From assembly GCA_030704615.1 (NCBI GenBank), contig CM060732.1, positions 50,513,053 to 50,577,052 on the forward strand: a stretch of DNA of 64,000 bases, written 5' to 3'. The position numbers were made by a program, and so were the translations under genes. This DNA comes from Takakia lepidozioides. Taxonomy: Eukaryota; Streptophyta; Takakiopsida; Takakiales; Takakiaceae. The notes under the pieces are model-generated. The model was given only the letters and a program-made list of their open reading frames with translations. It had not been told where the DNA came from and made no database searches. Below, piece after piece: positions 8,909-20,963 of this stretch; position 1 is the first letter of the stretch, and the number at the start of each line of letters is the position of its first letter.

Positions 8909-11325
8909 GTGTGGTTGCATTTAAAAGGCCACACGACAATAAACAGGAAAAAAGAGGGCCATGTTCCCATGGCTCCAAAAGATCATTGGACGATGTCATT
9001 GAAGGCGAATCGTTCAAGCACACGCAGTCACAGCCAGCAACCTGAATATTTCATCACGAGAGCTCACTTGACACCTGCACCAGCCAGATCTGTTGCTCTA
9101 CTAGACCTGCCCGGGTACTCTGTTGAAATGCTTAGTGGTGAGTGCTGCCACAGTGCTCTCCAGGCGTGCGATAAGAGAACTGTAGGTCAGCTTACGGGCC
9201 TGTCCCTCAAGAACCGCGAGCTGCTATTTTTCTTCTTGCAAGATGCGGCTCTGGTGCGCAAGTGCTTTGACTGCTTAAGCTCTCTTCAACGGTCTCAGCC
9301 CTCGAGCTACCTATCACTGAGACCCAACTCTCAGTTTACTTTTATGAACAGTGTGGGCAGCCCCTTCAGTTGTGACTGCCCTTTGCTGGCCCCTATGCTT
9401 CGCCAGCTCTCAGCATCACACCATTACCATCCTCTTCAGTTGGCAAATCCACCCCCGAGAAGCTTCTTTTATGGAGGGGGCATTGAGATCAACCGCACTG
9501 AGATGAACCCTCTCTCGCAAATAAACATCGAACTGGAGGGTGTCTCTATTGCAACAGAGAAGGATTACGCACTATGTATGCTTGGCTGTACCCTGTTTCC
9601 AGCGAAAGTGTTCAAGAATCTGACTACGGATTGCAACGTTGACCTGCGCAGCATTGTGGAAGGTACCATTCCCAGCTTGTGGCCCCTCAACCACTCTAGC
9701 TCACCCAACCCTCTCCCCTTCCACATGTCTCTCTGCAACCAGGATGTTCCAGCCAATGTCCAAAAACAGCTTCAGTACAAGGGCGACAACATCAGGGAGG
9801 TAGGGGCAGCGATGGATAGGTATGAACCTGCAGATTTTGAGTACACCGCGGGAGCTCTCACAGCTATGCAGATCTGCATGGTGGCATGCCATGCTGGTGC
9901 AAAGAACAGCGATATAAGTGGTGATATTGGCATCGAAATCTGCCCCCACATTCGAGTAGCTTTCTATCTCAAGCAACGCTCAAGCAACACTCAGCTTTCT
10001 TTCTCAAGGGCCTCCCTCATCTCTTTTCTTAAAGCCTGTACCTGCCTTGCAACCCTCAGAAAGGGTGAAGAGGTCCATGACGGCGTCATCCTAGTTCACA
10101 GGGCACCGAACAACAGTCTGGAGACTGCCCTGGCTGACATGTTTGCCAAATATGGAAGTGTGCAAATGTTCAACAATATAACGTTTATCTCGGTTCTCAA
10201 TGCATGTGCCAGCCTGGCAGCCCTGGGAAAGGGCCAGGGGGCCCACTCTGACATCATTAAAGCTGGAATTAGATCAGATATCATTCTGGAGACTGCCCTT
10301 GTGGACATGTATGTAAAATGTGGGAACATGAAAGGGGCTCGTCGAGTGTTTGACAATATGGCTGAATGAGATGTGGTTTCCTGGAGTGCGCTAATTGCAG
10401 GGTATGATCGACATGATTGTGGTATGGAGGCTTTGGATATCAATGCGGAACCTCCCTCGGGATATGCTAAGCATGGTCGTGGGAGGGAGGCCTTAGAGGC
10501 ATATGATCAAATAATTCGGGAAAAGGTGACACCCAATCTGGTTTCATCTGTTGGTGTTCGGAAGGTTTGTATCAGAATGGCAGGCCTGGAGAAGGGCAAA
10601 CAGGTCCCTGTTGACATCATGAGAGCTGGAATTGAGCCAGATATCACTCTGGACACTGCCTTGGCCATCATGTATGCCAAATGTAGGCACAAACGATGCA
10701 CGCCAAGTGTTTGACAATTTGCGTCAAAGAAACGTGGTCTTGTGTAATGCAATGATCACAGGATATGCTAAACATGGTTGTGGGAGGGGGGCCTTGGTGG
10801 CTTATGATCAAATGACTTGGGAAAAGGTGACACCCAATCAAGTTCCATCTGCTGGTGTTCTGAAGGTGTGTGCCAGACTGGCTGGCCTGGAGAAGAGCAA
10901 ACAGGGCCCTGCTAACATCATGAGAGCTGGAATTGAGCCAGGTATCATTCTGGCCACTGCCTTGGTCGACATGTATGCCAAATGTAGTAGCACGAATGAT
11001 GCACGCCAAGTGTCTGACAAACTGCGTCAAAGAAATGTGGTCTCATGTAATGCAAAGGTCACAGGATATGCTAAGCATGGTCGTGGGAGGGAGGCCTTGG
11101 AGGCTTATGATCAAATGACTCGGGAAAAGGTGACACCCAATCAGGTTCCAGCTGCTGGTGTTCTGAAGGTCTGTGCCAGACTGGCAGGCCTGGAGAAGGG
11201 CAAACAGGTCCCTGCTAACACCATGAGAGCTGGAATTGCACCAGATATCATTCCGGCCACAACCTTAGTCAACATGAAGGCCAAATGTGGCAGCATACAT
11301 GATGCACGCCAAGTGTTTGTTTGCA
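8909..11325 (+). pseudogene. PPR (PLS-type) derived pseudogene with unrelated N-terminal segment
   Basis: A 486-codon frame runs to a TGA at 10367-10369 (its first ATG is at 8969). Residues up to about 360 are not PPR and I do not recognise them. From about 10012 the frame has PPR motifs: LISFLKACTCLATLRKGEEVH, then ALADMFAKYGSV, FISVLNACASLAALGKGQ and ALVDMYVKCGNM. The stop falls in MAE-stop-DVVSW, where plant PPRs have an arginine (CGA to TGA). PPR homology continues in frame through 10370-10680, then after a net 2-bp loss near 10685 through 10695-11325. It ends abruptly where LINE-like C-rich sequence begins. PPR proteins bind organellar RNA; this copy is broken and lacks any E or DYW tail. 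Confidence 0.7.
10460..11320 (+). repeat. 303-bp tandem units, each one PPR P-L-S triplet (101 codons)
   Basis: The phrase GATGCACGCCAAGTGT begins at 10695, 10998 and 11301, exactly 303 bp apart. The two full units between these points are highly similar. An earlier partial unit (10460-10694) has the same order but a 2-bp deletion at its end. 101 codons equals one 35+31+35-type PPR triplet, so the amplification kept the protein period. Confidence 0.9.
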
Positions 11326-11329
11326 ACGT

Positions 11330-12590
11330 TAGGGTGCAGCTGCGCCCTATGACATATAGAGACCTCTCCTATCCCCCCTCTTTCTTATGGTTGTTTCCTG
11401 CTACAGATCTGGTCAGATGCTCTTATTCCTATTGCTATGGTTTACCTATTTCTGATCTGCAGACCTCAAGATCTGCTCTCCCTAATACTCACATGCCCTG
11501 TACTCCCATCTTGCAGGCTCACCCGATTAAACTCCAAGGACACCCTACAGCCAGGGACTGGGAATCCCAACATACTACTCCCTGCCCACTATTGAACAAG
11601 GTATCCCAGTTTGATAACTCAGACATGAAGCCTCTCAATTTAACTCCACTGAAGCAATGCCTCAGCGCAGGTACTCATCACTCTGCCTTTATAGGCTATA
11701 TTCCAGATCTACTCACTTGTTCACCACGATTACCTCATACCGTATGTTGTGTAATTGATTTCCGTACAAACTTACAGATTGTAATCTCAGACATGCGTGC
11801 GTGCCCTTGCTCTCTATGATGCTCCATCATACTGGCTTATGTTCTCCGGGGCATAATTTCACTCCGCTTACAAGTGATAGTACTTTGTGGTATCAAGTTC
11901 CGGCTACATGCCACATCCGTGGCAGACACTATCTCGTTAACGTACAATTTTGTTTATACCTCCGTGATTATGTACCACTCCATGACTCCCAAATGGCTTT
12001 TACAAAAGTCTTCATTACTCCTCTCATCCATGTCATCTCCCGAATGCATATCATCCACCTTCTACCAACTATCTACCACAAATCCCACCGCGCCAGAGAT
12101 TCTCTACGTGTGAAATAATTCCACACCTTGGATGCCCAACTCACAAACCTTCCCACATCAATTTGCCCTCCCTTTCCCTTACAAGCTACATCATCTATTA
12201 TTACACCTCTCAACTAACTAAACACAAGACACAACCTCGCACCATCTATCTTCTCCCCAATGTCCTCCGTTATCTATATCGTCCGCTCCTCCTAACTTAT
12301 GACCAGCACGAACGCTATCCAATATAGTTCTTAAACCCCGTTCCGTCGAATATATTCCTCCTATATACTCAAGCCCTAAAAGCTACACCACCTCATTGTC
12401 TACCATGCTACCCCCCACATACCCTAAACACCTTAAGACGCTCCATTATATATACCCCCAGCCCTACCCAATTACTTATATAGCCCAAATGGCCGTATCA
12501 ACTATTCCCAGAAAAATCTAACACTACTATCACCACCCCCTGCACTCGATACTACATACTTAAAAAACACTTGCTCAACCTCATCTTGTT
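11330..12590 (+). other. C-rich stretch before the LINE, probably its 5' region
   Basis: An open frame continues from the PPR remnant to 11819 but has no PPR motif; its composition shifts to the pyrimidine-rich type of the following LINE. I see no protein domain. The 5' end of the LINE could not be fixed. Confidence 0.4.
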
Positions 12591-12593
12591 AAG

Positions 12594-12623
12594 ATGGGCG
12601 ATATTCATCCAAACCCCGGGCCC
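12594..12623 (+). other. 2A-like peptide motif GDIHPNPGP
   Basis: The frame starting at ATG 12594 reads M-GDIHPNPGP, preceded by codons for hydrophobic residues in a neighbouring frame. Ribosome-skipping 2A peptides have D-[VI]-E-x-N-P-G-P; 2A-like forms are known at the N-terminus of several non-LTR retrotransposon proteins. Here E is replaced by H and the frame closes soon after, so present function is unlikely. Confidence 0.5.
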
Positions 12624-13319
12624 TTCACTATCAGCACGACATTATCCAAGAACTTCCCAAAGACGCACAAGACAGATACGCACTATACTTCCAGCCAGAC
12701 ACGATGACGCTTAGGCACAACTACCGCCATATCTCTGACCACTTCATACCATTCTTCACGCACGTCCCCCCCCCCGACCATACGCCCACGCAATACATCA
12801 TAACTTTTGGAGTCCCCCCCCAGTCGCTACCCAACACTTTCCAAAGCCCTGCAAAACTCAAAGCCTTCCCCAAGACCCATCTTCTTTTCTCCCTTATAAT
12901 CATCATCTCCCCGCTGCCTGAAACATGTAATGGTTATCTTCACTCTCACTCAATCTCCCAAATACGTACATTTCTCCACAAAATACAAAGCCTACCGCTG
13001 CTCCCCCATAATTACTTGGCCCCACCACACTACCTATCTACTCTTCACTCATTTCTAAATCTGTTGCAAACCCAACCAGACGCCGTGCATAAGATTCTCG
13101 GTGACCACCTAGCCACCATAACCGTTCCCAACCTAGACCTTATGGAAACCACTAACAAATTTCCCTTCATCTCCCAAGACATCCTCGCTGCCACACTGAA
13201 AGCCATTACCCCCCTCCCTGGGTTCTCCCCGCCATCCGTAACTACCCCCCCCTCCCCACCACCACCCGCACCCTTTCAACCCAACACAACTGATCCTATC
13301 TCTATATCCGAAAGTAACA

Positions 13320-14100
13320 CCAATTCATTCATTATCACCTCCTGGAACGTCGGTTCTCTTGCTACTAGTATCCAAAGCCTCATCCACCTCCTTACTGACT
13401 CCACCTCCCCCATATCATACTACTACCAGAAACCAAGCTGCACACCAGCAACACTAATAGCTCATACATCAATAAACTCCTTCCGGACTACTGTGTCTTA
13501 TACGATAACCCCCTCACCGCCCCACAATGTCTCCTCAGGCGCTCTGCCCCATACAATCCCACTAGGGGCGGTGTCGCACTCGGCATCCTACGTTCACATC
13601 ACTCACCAAGCACTACCACTAAAATAACTCTACCCATTCATCTTTGATCTCACCCCCAAATCGTCCAACTACATCCGTCAGCACTATGCCCCATTATCCT
13701 CATTCATCTATATATGCCTTCTCACATGGAGGACCTACCACTTATACCCGATATACTAAACACCATATCCAACACAATGACCAACCCCGATCATCTACAA
13801 TACCATATCATATTAGCAGGAGACTTCAACAGGGACATTGCTCTACTTGGCCATACCTTCAATGGCACGCATAAACCCCCTACGCAAGTTGATCGTGATT
13901 GGGCTCGGTTCACGTCACAACACCTTCTCAAATATATCCCCATGGACCATCACTACTCTAAACAAGGAGGACTCAACTACTCCTCATTAAGCCTCATAGA
14001 TGGATTTTACCTCAGAACTAATGAGGACATCCCCCTATATCTTATGAGTCCCGTACACATAGATAGTCTATGCAACTCCGACCACTACCATATATCCCTC
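13320..14100 (+). pseudogene. LINE APE-type endonuclease remnant
   Basis: Two frames share the domain. The first (to 13627) contains ITSWNVGSL, matching the N-terminal [IL]-x-x-WN[VI] motif. The second (13714-14241) contains IILAGDFNRD, the metal-binding GDFN motif, and SDHYHISL, the C-terminal SDH catalytic motif. In an intact element the enzyme nicks target DNA to prime reverse transcription. The frame break lies between about 13560 and 13720. Confidence 0.75.
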
Positions 14101-15049
14101 TCCCTCCCTCCATTGCTTATTCCCTTTCGACCCATCCCCGATGTACACATACCCCCTCCCCAACCGCGCCTCCTCTCCCCCTACCCCAACGCAATATCGT
14201 CGCCTTCCAAACTCACTTTCAACCCATCGCTTCCGCTCTAATAACTACAACTTTCCCACATTCTCTCCGACTCAACCATTTTCAACACCCAGACACTACC
14301 TGGCTTGAAGCCGAACTCACCCTCACATCCATCCAACAATTAATGACCACTAGTGTATTAGCCACCTGCTCTGCTCCTCCAGAAATCCCTTAGACCACGC
14401 GTTCAAAACAGAAAGGGGGCTACCTCACCCGAACCCAAAAACGAGAATGGACCTCCCACCTTAACACATACCACACTATACGCCGAGCTCTCACTATTAT
14501 CCCCAACCCTTCCACCACCACTTCATTTCAACAACTGCAAAGTGGACCGCCGTATCTCGTGCCTACACGTATCCCGACAGTCAATCACTCCTACCCCCCC
14601 CCTACTAATCCCTCCACTTTACCTAAAGGATTGCTACCCTATCCAAAGTAACCGAGACGCGAAAAAAAAGGCCTATAATATTACTAACAAAAAGCTACCG
14701 CCAATCATAATAGATTCATCTCTTCCTTGGACAACTCTTGCATGACCATCGCTAAACGTGCCCACAAGCCATCTTAACCTGCTCTCAACCCCCCCATTGA
14801 CTGTCTACGACACCGACGTGGCCACCTGTTAACCAAACTTGAATTATATACAAAAAATGAAATGTGGGCTCAGCCTCGACATTTACACATACAGTCCCGA
14901 AAATGGCTCCATCCCAATAAGCATACTCTAGAGCATGTGTAAAAATCAACACTACAGTTGGCACGCCTTGATGGATTCTCTCTTGATCAAAGGGGCTCTC
15001 CCGATGATAAGATCTAAGTTTTTTACTAAAGCCCTATATGGACTCATGC

Positions 15050-16080
15050 CGTAAATCCCTCTCCAAAGCCAAGGCCCCGGCCCGGACCTCATCCCCAATG
15101 CCATTTCTCAAGCACTCAATCCCCAATTCCACTCTCTTCTATTTAAATTCTTTCACTTTATTACCGTCTATGTCGTATCCCCCCATCATGGAAGCATAGC
15201 CGCACCATTCTCCTATATAAAAAAGCCCCCCCGCCCCGCCCCCCCCCCATCTTGGCAACGACCTGCCCTATTGCACCTGGTGATTTACATATATAAAACT
15301 CTTCATTAGTACACTGACCACGATGCTCTCAAGCTACGGGGAACACCACGACATTCTTAGTGACCCCAAGAAGGTTTTTCGGGCCACCTGGAGTTACACC
15401 CGCCAAATACAATATGTACTCTCCATCTAGAAGATGCCAAACTCACCAAACAAGACAATCTACTCTTATACATGACTTAAGAAGTCTTCGGATCCCTGGA
15501 TCATGCTCAGCTCCTTGCCATCATGACAGACCTAGGATACCCAACCGATGCCATTCAACTCATAGGCACATCTATACCGGTAGTACCACGGAATACTCTA
15601 GCTCATACTACGGCTCCACCCCTCCTATCCCAATCCTGCGAGGTACCATCAAGGTGACACCTTAAAGCCCCTATCTCTTTATCATCTTTTTAGAACCACT
15701 CTTAAGATGGATTGACCGTGGAAAATTAGGCTATCACTACAAAACCTCCCCTAACGAAATCTCCGCTGCAACATATGCCGACGATCTAGCCATCATAGCC
15801 CACAAACCTCAACACCTTAATCGTCAAGTGAACAAATTATTTCAATTCCATCAATGGTCGGGCATGGAGCTAAGCCTGCACAAATGTGCTGTCACTGCAG
15901 CTACCCACCACATCAAGCTTACTAAAACCACTATTGCCTCACACTGTAAGCTACACATCTACTACCGAAACAAAAACTTCCCATTCTTAGGCCCAGACGA
16001 ACCCTACACCTACCTAGGTATTACAACCGGTTCCCTTCACTTACATGGCACTTACAAAAAAACACCACGCTCCTAAATAA
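15050..16080 (+). pseudogene. LINE reverse transcriptase remnant
   Basis: RT signature blocks are spread over at least three frames. Fingers: QGPGPDLIPNAISQAL. Palm A: a GSLDHAQLL block that replaces D-x-x-x-A-F. Palm B: a degenerate G-x-x-QGD-x-L-P-Y-L-F block near 15655-15690. Palm C: YADDLAIIAH. The thumb-proximal KLFQFHQWSGMELSLHKC (15831-15890) corresponds to the usual F-x-x-x-[SG]-x-L-x-[IL]-N-x-x-K-[ST]. Many stops make it inactive. Confidence 0.8.
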
Positions 16081-18380
16081 CCGATAGAAGCTTGGCCCTC
16101 CTCAATCTCCAGTCTCCATCCGTCCCAAACTCTTCACATTAATCCGTACTCAAACCACAAGTCCAATATTCATTTCATGCTACACCATTCTCCCTCCCTG
16201 ACATCAAACTAAGTGACAAGAACTTCATTCAACTCACCAAACGTATCTGTGGCCTTCCCACCAACACCCCAACGCCTTCACCCAGCTCCCAACTGACAGC
16301 TATGGCATTGGTACCTGCTCACTAATTACCTCCTACGCTTGCCACCATGGCACACAGCTATAAGAAACTCTCAATGACCCCGAACGATTAGGCCTCATCT
16401 ATAGGGGTCTCCTCAAAAATTCCGAGTACCCAATACAATGGCCTATACTCCCTCCCAACCCTATATCCCCAATCTTGCCGCCACTTCCCACTGCAAGATC
16501 TCTATACAATCCTAAGTCAAAATGAACATTAGCATACAAACCGATCTCCCGGCATCCCTAACACCACCTCACCCCTTGAATAAGCTTGGCTTGACAGTCC
16601 ACTCCTCCCTGCATTCGAGGAAATACACCCCCGCCAAAAATTGCCCATCCTTGCCTACTTTAAAGTACGACATTCACGACACTGCCCAACTCACCACGCC
16701 TCTGGCTACAGACTATCACTCCTAGCGAGTTAACCCTCAATATTCCAGAGCTACCGTCAAAACTTGCCGATATCTTTCCCATTTCGTTCTCTTTTCTGCC
16801 ATATGAACACTTCATGCACACTTGAGTGTGACCTACCCTGCACACATCTTCCCCCATAACAAACAAGATCTCCTCCCTCAATATAGAAACAACCCCAGTC
16901 GCTTCTATTCTCCACATGCTCAAAGCTTCTACGACTAACATAGATCCTACAACTACGGAGAGCCCCCCCCCCCCCATCCCCTCCACTCCACTCCACTCCC
17001 ACTCCACTCCACTCTACCAACCCTGCTCCCATCCATGAGACAGGGTCAAATCTTGACCACACCCACCTATTCCGGCCCGGCTACCCCCACACCCCGTTGT
17101 CCCTAGCTCACCCACCTTCACTCCTAACCCCACACTCTACCAATCATGACAATCCAGAAGCCTTCATTATTGAAGCTATTTAGGGATCAGAAACTCAAAC
17201 CTCTATCGATGAGTTTGGCGCCATGCCTTGACACTTTCTATCTATGTAAATGGCTGGCTTTCAACCTTGACCTTCTCCCGCCATTCCATAAAACAACTAA
17301 AACCAACTACCTAGCTCATATACACCCAACAACATACTTCCCAACCCAGTGGTTGGAGTTCGATATGTCCAAACCCCTAGTTGCTCCTGAGGTGCATGTA
17401 TGCATCACGGAAGTAACCCTGACAAAGATATCATGACAATCCCCCCCATAATACGCTCTGGCAAACGTATGTCCAGTCTATTCGCTCTTTACGGCCGCTA
17501 CATTGGACTCATTTCCAATGACAGACTCACTTGGCTATGGCACAGATTCTCAAACTCCAACCCGTTACCCAAGCAGGCTAACTGCCCCTAGGCAAGACTT
17601 GCTACAGAAGTCTGCTGGTTGTGACCGCTACTAGGTGATACCCCCCCAAAAAAACGAGCAATCCCCACAAGTAACACAAGCCTACTCTCACACCACCCTC
17701 CCACTTGACATCCTAGCATTTCTTATAACTCTTTTCACTCACACACTTTTATTACTCTAGCCCGCTCACATGCCCGATGGAGCTCTCGTCATACTCTAGC
17801 CCCCACCCCCGGGATTGTATATTTGGAGCCACACAACATACATGGACTGGTTGCGGGCTTGTACATCCACCCCCTGGGCTATTCGCGCACGAAGCTCTCC
17901 AATGGGCTTGCTCGCGGCCCAATCCTCCCCCTCCTCCGCCGCCACATCTTCTTCTAACACACCAACAACTGCCTACCTCTAGGCACCCTCTCCTCCACCT
18001 CCCCTGAGGTCACACCTTAGCTGCTATGACCCAGTCCAGATCAAATACTCTCGCACCCTGCCCCTTCCCAAATACCTAAAACACCAGGAACCCACCATAA
18101 CCCTAATATTGCCTGTCATCGCACCCCCACCGCTTCCACATTACCCACCTTTTCCTTACCGCCTACTCGCCTCCTAACTGAAACGCATGGCATGAAAGCA
18201 ACTACATTTCATATCCACCCACCCCAACCCGCTACTCCCAGCCCTTACCTTAGAATAAACTCAGGTAAAACATGGTCTAAAGCGCTACCCCGTCCCCCCA
18301 TCTCACTTATTATGCCCGCTCATAGTGAACCCCGGGTATCCCAACATATTCTACCTCTTAAGTACCCACCTACCCACTAA

Positions 18381-18884
18381 CACTACACTGATGGATCCCT
18401 CATAGCGGGCCCCAGGGTTGGATACGGTATTTACCATGCCGCTACCAACCAAGGGATTGCCCCGCGCCTTCCCAGCCCAGCCAACATCCTTCGTGCCGAA
18501 CTCATGGCCATCCATGATGCCATCATCCAACTCCCCTCACTCCCCCCACCCCACTATATCTTTATTGATAGCCTTACCTCACTATTTCTCATCCGTAACC
18601 ACCTCTCCCGCCCTTCTTCACATCACCACCACCCTGACCGGAACCTCATCGCCACCATCGTCCATCTTGCTATCTCCTTGAACCAACCCATCCATCTTCT
18701 CAAAGTTCGCTCGCACACTCACTATCAATGCTGGAACCTACCAGGGCAGGCCCCTGGACCACACTATACCCTCATGGCTACTGCCATGCTCCTGCCGATC
18801 ACTCCCACCCTGTACATGCCCCGCCAGACTCTGTCCGGACATTCTACTAGTGCATGGGCTGCCCATAAACGCACCACCGCCTAG
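18381..18884 (+). pseudogene. LINE RNase H domain remnant
   Basis: Reads H-YTDGS-LIAGPRVGYGIYH, then a later RAELMAIHDAI and YIFIDSLTSLFLI. These supply the first aspartate, the glutamate and the second aspartate of the D-E-D-D catalytic set. A further LLKVRSHTH resembles the C-terminal V-x-x-H segment. The frame changes between the first motif and 18504. Confidence 0.7.
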
Positions 18885-19389
18885 CACCCCATCCCCAAAC
18901 CTCAGCATCACTTTATCGAATTCACATACTGTAATGACCGCTACCCCAGCTCTTCCACTCTAGAAAAACGTCAAAAATACGCCCCGCTCATCCTCGAAAT
19001 ACGCCGGCGTGGCTGGTCCACAGGCCCCCACTAACTGTCCATACCGCCAGCACCAGAGGCAGCATCCACAATGCCAGCATCTCTGCTCTTCACGAAAACC
19101 TCAAAACTTTCTCCCCCATACACCAAGTGCTTAAAGCAATCCATTTGACGGCAATACACTATCTCACTGCTATTATCACTACCAAAAGGCAGCTTGAATC
19201 CAGTCTATCCGCTATCTCTTAGGTACCCTCGGATACCCTTCTCCGTGGTTGCTGGGTGCCCCCTGGGCAACCTCTAGTTTCATAGGGCCCACCCCGAAAG
19301 GGGGCAGTAGCCGCGAGGTGAAGTGGCTCTTAGTTACGCCGGCTTCGGCCGGAGTTATCTCTCTCTGTAGTGCAATATGTGAATTTCAA

Positions 19390-20479
19390 ACCTAACCACA
19401 TGTCGGGTGTATGAATCATTCACACGTGAACAATTAGTCAAACTCGACAACATATTGTTCAAACTTGAGTGTTCATGAACTCATAGTGGATATTGGAGCA
19501 CTTCCAACCAACTCCCAGTTCAATTTCAATAATGTAAGGGAAGACAAGTAAGATTCTCATAGCCACAAAAAAAGTGGACTTATTGTAAGGAAGCTCACCG
19601 TTATGGTACGTATCCTTCTCTTATGGTCAACATGTCCAGTCGTATAATTGACCACCAAACAAAACCCATTGTGACACATCTATGGCTTATTGCACCCTTC
19701 ATGAAAAGAAAGACGTGTAAACTATACTACATTTTCTATGGTTGAAGGTGTGGCATAAATGAAAAAACCTTCGACATTTCTTGGCACATTTAGTTTGTAA
19801 AGGGCTTATGAGGTATAGTCATTAATTAGGCTTTGTGGGGTATGTGGAGGGAGCTTCTGGCCTCCCATATCTGTTCTACAAATGCCTTACTACTTTGGTG
19901 TGAATGTTCACCCTAGTATTCAAAACCCAAGGTGATAGTTTAGATTGGCTCAAACTCAATAAAGGGGTGCTGTGAGATTCTGTTTGTGCTGTCTTAAGCA
20001 GCATATCCAATGCAAAGTAGGGGTGAGAGAAACAAGAGAAAATATGAGTTCATACATCTAGTGTGAAGATTAAATATAATTTTGACTTCCAGCCCAATTC
20101 TCTTACCGAGCTTGGAGTGTACCAGAACCGTGACGACATTAAAGGAACTTGAAGATGTGGAAGTACTAATAAACAATCGTGTTTTGCAACAACAGTTTAG
20201 TGGACCAATGGTGCATGCCAAGTGCATTGACAAGCATGGTTAGAAGAAGCACGGTGAGGAGAATACGGCATATGGTGTGGCCTCTCATCTTAACAAATAG
20301 GGCATTCAAAGACCATCGTCCTTCAGATCGCCAAATAGCTCCCAAATCTTGGGGGAAGAACGCAGCTTGCAGAGTGCGGAGAGCGGATTCGGGCTGGTCT
20401 AGAGAATGCCGAGAGCGCCTGGCAGGTTGTTTCATCATAAAAAGCAAGCCAGAGGTGGAGGCCCAGGTGGGCCAGCCTT
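19390..20479. other. No gene identified
   Basis: Only short open frames. I see no domain, RNA gene or clear repeat in this stretch. Confidence 0.4.
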
Positions 20480-20746
20480 CTAGTGAACTGTGGTGAAGAG
20501 AGCCTTGCTTTGGTGGGCACCGAATGTGTTCTTCAGTGTCGCCCGAACGCGCACAGGGCACCAGTTCGGTTTGGTGGTGGTCTCGGATTTCTTGAGAGGG
20601 GACATGGACCGTAAAGACCATTCTAAAAACATCAAAAGAGAGCTTAAAAGACACACACTGACGTGCTTGTAAAGCCTATTGACAGAGCGTAGGAGAAAGT
20701 AGAGAGACCTCCTCGCGACAGCAGAGTAGATGGACGCAGGGGCCAT
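20480..20746 (-). CDS. Hypothetical 88-aa protein or first exon
   Basis: The start was chosen at the ATG with excellent context (GCCGCCATGGCC) rather than the upstream non-ATG opening of the frame. The protein begins MAPASIYSAVARRSLYFLL and has a basic N-terminus with a hydrophobic stretch (VCLLSSLLMFL, residues 31-41), so a membrane anchor or targeting peptide is possible. The rest is basic and unrecognised. A second minus-strand frame overlaps from 20654 to 20166 with another hydrophobic run near its end, so a spliced gene or frameshift is possible. No homologue recognised. Confidence 0.3.
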   Translation of the reverse strand: MAPASIYSAVARRSLYFLLRSVNRLYKHVSVCLLSSLLMFLEWSLRSMSPLKKSETTTKPNWCPVRVRATLKNTFGAHQSKALFTTVH

Positions 20747-20909
20747 GGCGGCAGCCGCGTCCACAGTTAGAAACCAGGCAAAGTAAGAAAGAGAGCAAAA
20801 TAACACGTAAAGGCTAAATTTTTAGCGGAACCCTAAGGAGAAAGTCAAGGTTAAAGAGTTTGGCAACGAAAACTGTAAGAGGGCGGAGCTCCTCCCAATC
20901 GCGGTTTTT

Positions 20910-20963
20910 CCCCGAAGGAAGCGTAACTTATGGAGTCACTTCACCCCGAAGGACTACTGCCTT
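20910..20963 (-). repeat. Isolated copy of the LINE 3'-tail motif
   Basis: The minus strand reads GGCAGTAGTCCTTCGGGG, then TGAAGTGACTC and AAGTTACG. This matches, with indels, GGCAGTAGCCGCGAGG, TGAAGTGGCTC and TAGTTACG at the LINE 3' end (19305-19340). Probably a truncated SINE or LINE end. Confidence 0.55.

Larger units (their letters stand above)
12120..19390 (+). mobile_element. Decayed LINE (endonuclease - RT - RNase H)
   Basis: In order on the plus strand: a 2A-like GDIHPNPGP (12594-12623); the start of an APE-type endonuclease (SFIITSWNVGSL near 13325); GDFNRD (about 13820) and NSDHYH (about 14075); RT motifs GPGPDLIPNAIS (about 15070), an A-block FGSLDHAQLLAIMTDLGYP (about 15490) and catalytic YADDLAII (15774-15797); and an RNase H domain (18381-18884). 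Frames change many times and stops are frequent, so no ORF is intact. The 3' end is placed near 19390, after a GC-rich tail shared with two other loci. Boundaries are uncertain, and no target duplication was found. Confidence 0.8.

Noticed and set aside
12704-13627. 307-codon proline/threonine/serine-rich frame resembling a cell-wall protein
   Set aside because: The frame contains the LINE endonuclease start and its proline richness follows from the C-rich strand of the element.
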